Below, one piece after another: positions 60,416 to 64,000 of a DNA stretch of 64,000 nucleotides (position 1 is its first letter; each line of letters starts with the position of its first letter). The DNA comes from Eudromia elegans. Its lineage: Eukaryota; Chordata; Aves; Tinamiformes; Tinamidae. The stretch covers positions 1,821,640-1,885,639 of the forward strand of contig PTEX01000131.1 of the NCBI GenBank assembly GCA_003342815.1. The letters are read 5' to 3'. The notes beneath the pieces were generated by a model. The model saw only the letters and a list, made by a program, of their open reading frames with translations, did not search any database and was not told the DNA's origin. Made by a program: the position numbers and the translations under genes.

Positions 60416-61663
60416 ATATCTATAGTTGTACATTTTGGTAAGTACACATAAAGCTGGATTATTGTATCTTGACTGTAACACATTAGACTTGTCCAGTAGC
60501 TAAAAATAGCTACAGGATAATCATTTTCAAAGGTCGATTAAGAATTTGTTGTATAAAAGGAAGTTCTATCATTTTCCAGACTACCAAAAGCACAAAAGCC
60601 AATGACTGTGCATTGTTCTTGTGGATGTTATGATGCTTTCTTAACATTTTCTTAACACTTACCATAAAAATGTATTGTATTCTATGATAAGTAATATAAA
60701 TTTAATCCAATATTTTAAGAGGATCTCTTAACATGTGATTTGTCATACACAGTGAACTCTTCTGGAAATGTGTCTAGAACTTTCCTCAGCGTTTGTAATA
60801 GCTGTCGTAATGAATAATATGTATGTCGTTTTTAAATCTTTTTATCAAACAGTAGACATTATTAGTTTCCACTTTTTTTCTGAAAGTGATTGCTTTTCAG
60901 GACTTCCTACTAGTGAACAGATTAGCTTTTAGCCTGAATGAACAAAAGAGAGCTGGCTATGCAGACAGTCCACAAAAGTCTGAGAGATTTTGTTAATGTT
61001 TTATGACAATTTTATTCACTTTTCTATTCTGTCATCTCTTAAAATGACAGTAAAGAGCTAGTTTTAAAAAAATCCTGCACAATAATGCCCAAGTGTCTAA
61101 ATTCAGGGACATGCCACATTTGGTGCTAGTTGCCGGATCCTTGCTGGAGAAACCTCATAAAATTCTCAGCACTGAAAACTATGGACAGCATAATATTTTT
61201 CATGAATTTCCATTAAAATAGCTTTTTTTTGTTGTTCTTATTGTTCCTATCTCTGAGAGAGATAGGGGATGGAACGAAGGAATACATGAGATGCTTTTTA
61301 TGATACTAAACATGAATGTCGGAGTATATTCTCATTTTTCAGAAATCTATAAATTACCAACGTGCAGAAAAAATGGTAGAGATTTTTGTAAAAAGTCTCA
61401 AAGGAAGTCAACCATTTTCTAGAAAAGCTTATGCTGGTCATACCACAAAATAATCTTCTCCTTTAAATTTACTTCAGTTTTGGGTGAGGTTAAAAATTTG
61501 CTAGGGGGAAAAAAAAAAAAAACAACCACAGATCTGTACTTGTAATTATATTGGATAACCTCATAATCCTGAGCACCAGAATTTAATCCAACTGAGATCT
61601 GCAATGTCCCAATGCCCAAGTTTTCAATCCCAGATAACATAGTCCAAATCCCTAAATGTCACC

Positions 61664-61727
61664 TTTTTTTTTTTTGTTTGTTTGTTTTTTTTTTTTTTTG
61701 GAGGGAGGGAAACAAGCAACCAACCAA
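61664..61727. repeat. T/G then G/A and CAAC simple sequence
   Basis: T12, then two GTTT units, then T15, followed by ggagggaggg and caaccaaccaac. Strongly strand-asymmetric low-complexity DNA. Confidence 0.8.
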
Positions 61728-64000
61728 CCCTGAGACTTGAGACTTTATCAGAATCACAGTTACATAGCAGAAGATTTACAAGACAGACAATATTTTAAGA
61801 TTCCTTTACCCTAAGGAAATGAGAAAGAAAAATTTTACTGTTACTCAGCCGTCAGCTGAGGTTAGGTATTTTCCTCTCTATAAAACAGTGTTAGCAACTA
61901 CTGCCCGTTACAATAAAATATATATTTAAGTTTGAAAGCATAAAGTTAGATGAACAATTGAGATGTGGGAAATCTTTTATGCAGAATCTGCCTGAGTTTT
62001 GAAAAGCTTTATGAATCAAAGGGTGTCAAAGAGAATCAATAGGTCAAATAGTTCAGATGATGAAACATGCTGAAGATGCCAGCTGCAATGACAACCTGCA
62101 AATCTATACCCCAGATTACTTCTTTAGCTAACAGTAAAAAAAATATTGGAGTGACATTCACAACAATATCTCTCTCTCATCAGTAATCACGCCTTTTCTT
62201 TCTGTCTCTATGATCATAATTTTTATCTTTCCCCAATTTCCTCAGGAGATTTCTGCTCCAGGAGCAATTCGTCAAAGTACTGCCAAAAATACAACCCAAC
62301 ATCAATATCAAAAAAAAAGCCTGATGAATAAGTATAACTGGTAGAAAAAAATGTGTGTTAAGTACTCAAGCATAACTGGTTAATCTTGCTCTAGTGAACT
62401 GATGCTAGATAATTTTGGAAAAAGAAGGCTTCCATGTAGCATTAGGACTTACATATAGTAAGCACAAAATGTTCCTTTTTGTTATTATTTAGATTCTTCT
62501 GTGTTTTTATCCATCACTTTTGAGTCAAATCTTCAAATTAATTTGCGAAGGTGCATGGAGAATTTGCATCCCTATTTTTTCAATGGCTATTAAGATATAA
62601 CTGTCTAGATAGGATCTCCAGCTCAGAAAATCCCTAAACCTTTGCCAAAAGCTGGAAAGGATTATTCTCCATTACTCCTCTTTCTTATATATTTTTAAGT
62701 AACAACACCTGACTTCTAGTAAATCAACACAGATCAGGTGAATCTTTGGTATGACTCTATGTGTAAAGTTTTCATTCCTAGAACACTGGCTGAACTGGCT
62801 GCTGTCTTTTAGCACTATTTTGGAAACCCAGGCTCAGTTTGTAGCCCAAAAGTATTGGGGTATTGGGAATAAAAGCAAGTAAGATTCTTTATAACTTTTC
62901 ATATTGTTTCACCCATGCATCATTATGATAAGTAGCATCAGTAGTTGAGGGTATTTTCATCCTTTGAGTATAATGCAAATAATGTAGTCCTTAAGAGTAA
63001 TTTCTTAATAATGTTCTTAGAGCAAGGCACAACTTTAAAAAAAAACCCACTCAGGGATTTTTTTTTCCTTGACTTGGATTGGTATTTTTAAGAACATCCA
63101 CTAGAAAAAAAAAATGATACATCACTTAACCACTCTAGAAGAACATCTGAAGTACAGCTTCATGTGTTTGCTCTTGCAGGTTTAGAGCAGTCATTTGTAT
63201 CCCTGCCTCAAAAGTGCCTTTTGCCCATCAAGCTAAGGAGTTGTCTCCTAGCTAGAGCAGCTGCAAAGGGATTGCATGACTGATTACAAAAGGGGCTGCC
63301 TTCACCTGCAATAGTGGGTCTTAGTTCTACTCAGAACCAGGGAAAAGCAAATATTTCAACTGCTGTTTTTAGTGCTGAAATCCTTGCCTATTTCTTTTTT
63401 CTCTTTTGAGTTTCACTCTGTGCTCTAGAATTGAGAAGCATCTGTTCTGCTGAAACAAATTAATTTTTCTGGAAACATTTGATCTTTACTCTTTTCTCTG
63501 AAAGAATAATTTGCTAAACTGATATTTATTAGAATGCCAATGGCAACAATGACTTTTTTATGTAAATAGAGATAATTTGAAAGACATAAAGAAATACCAG
63601 ATCTTCTTCTACCTAGAACTTCAACCCACTTTCCCTTTTCTTTCTGCTCATTTTAACACTGAGAGCTGCTTCTGTGCTTACTTCCAGCTCTGGCTCATAA
63701 GTCGCCTGATCCACATATGTGATATAAACCTCCTTGTGGTTGACCAGCTACAGGTATTCAGATGAGTTGAGAAAGGAGAATTACACCTTTTTCTCCAGGA
63801 AATTACTCTGCCTCAGAGCAAGATGAACCATTTTTCTTCTTTTCAACCTTTTTTTGAGAAGCAAGCTACAGCAGCATGTGAAGATGCTCTCTGGCACACC
63901 TGGATATTAAAGTAAGTGTATCAAGAGTCTTAAATACTTAGTTTTTTTCAAATAAAGTCTTGTCGTTTAGCTAGAAATAGGAATTTCAAGAAGTGTTTTA

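Larger units (their letters stand above)
49281..64000. other. Intergenic, no gene recognised
   Basis: About 14.7 kb downstream of FSTL5 without any frame over 110 codons that resembles a protein family and without exon-like splice-bounded homology. It holds CR1 pieces (51.03-51.53 kb), an AT tract (54222-54282), a C12 run (56072-56083), a TC microsatellite (59971-59989), another AT tract near 60345-60415 and T/G-rich simple sequence (61664-61700). FSTL5 borders a gene-poor region in other vertebrates, as I recall, which fits. Confidence 0.7.

Overview
This window is vertebrate nuclear DNA, almost certainly from a bird. It is AT-rich and poor in CpG. Its recognisable interspersed repeats are a few 5'-truncated CR1 LINE pieces with the avian-type 3' end, and it has no Alu, L1 or B1-like elements. 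Coding sequence is split into short exons with canonical splice sites, separated by introns of 1.4 to 25 kb.

The only gene I can support is the 3' half of FSTL5 (follistatin-like 5), on the + strand. Six exons are readable: a 27-nt microexon (7815-7841), 10476-10594, 16525-16674, 20271-20378, 21736-21860 and the terminal coding exon 46860-47562. They join in frame to 409 complete codons, the C-terminal part of a protein whose human orthologue is about 847 residues (from memory). This part is the beta-propeller-like region that follows the Kazal, EF-hand and two Ig-like domains. The exons for those domains are not visible and should lie upstream of base 1. The last intron spans about 25 kb (21861-46859). 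The 3' UTR starts at 47563, and several AATAAA signals lie between 47.9 and 49.3 kb. From about 49.3 kb to the end I see no gene, only unannotated sequence with CR1 pieces and simple repeats.

Most ORFs in the window are chance frames of 60-150 codons in intronic or intergenic sequence and are not annotated. The repeats are CR1 pieces at about 9.45-10.1, 10.14-10.2, 42.8-42.97, 45.55-45.64, 51.03-51.1 and 51.16-51.53 kb, an older antisense CR1/L3-type piece at about 41.2-41.7 kb, AT-rich palindromic or microsatellite tracts, and homopolymer runs.

I found no novel multi-gene system and do not claim one. The observations most worth checking are the frame-preserving microexon with a TGC-rich acceptor, the GC-AG intron after the exon ending at 10594, a 22-CpG cluster in the terminal exon, an intronic CpG-rich patch beside homeodomain-type sequence at 18.9-19.45 kb, and an AT palindrome bounded by 13-bp direct repeats at 23945-24110.
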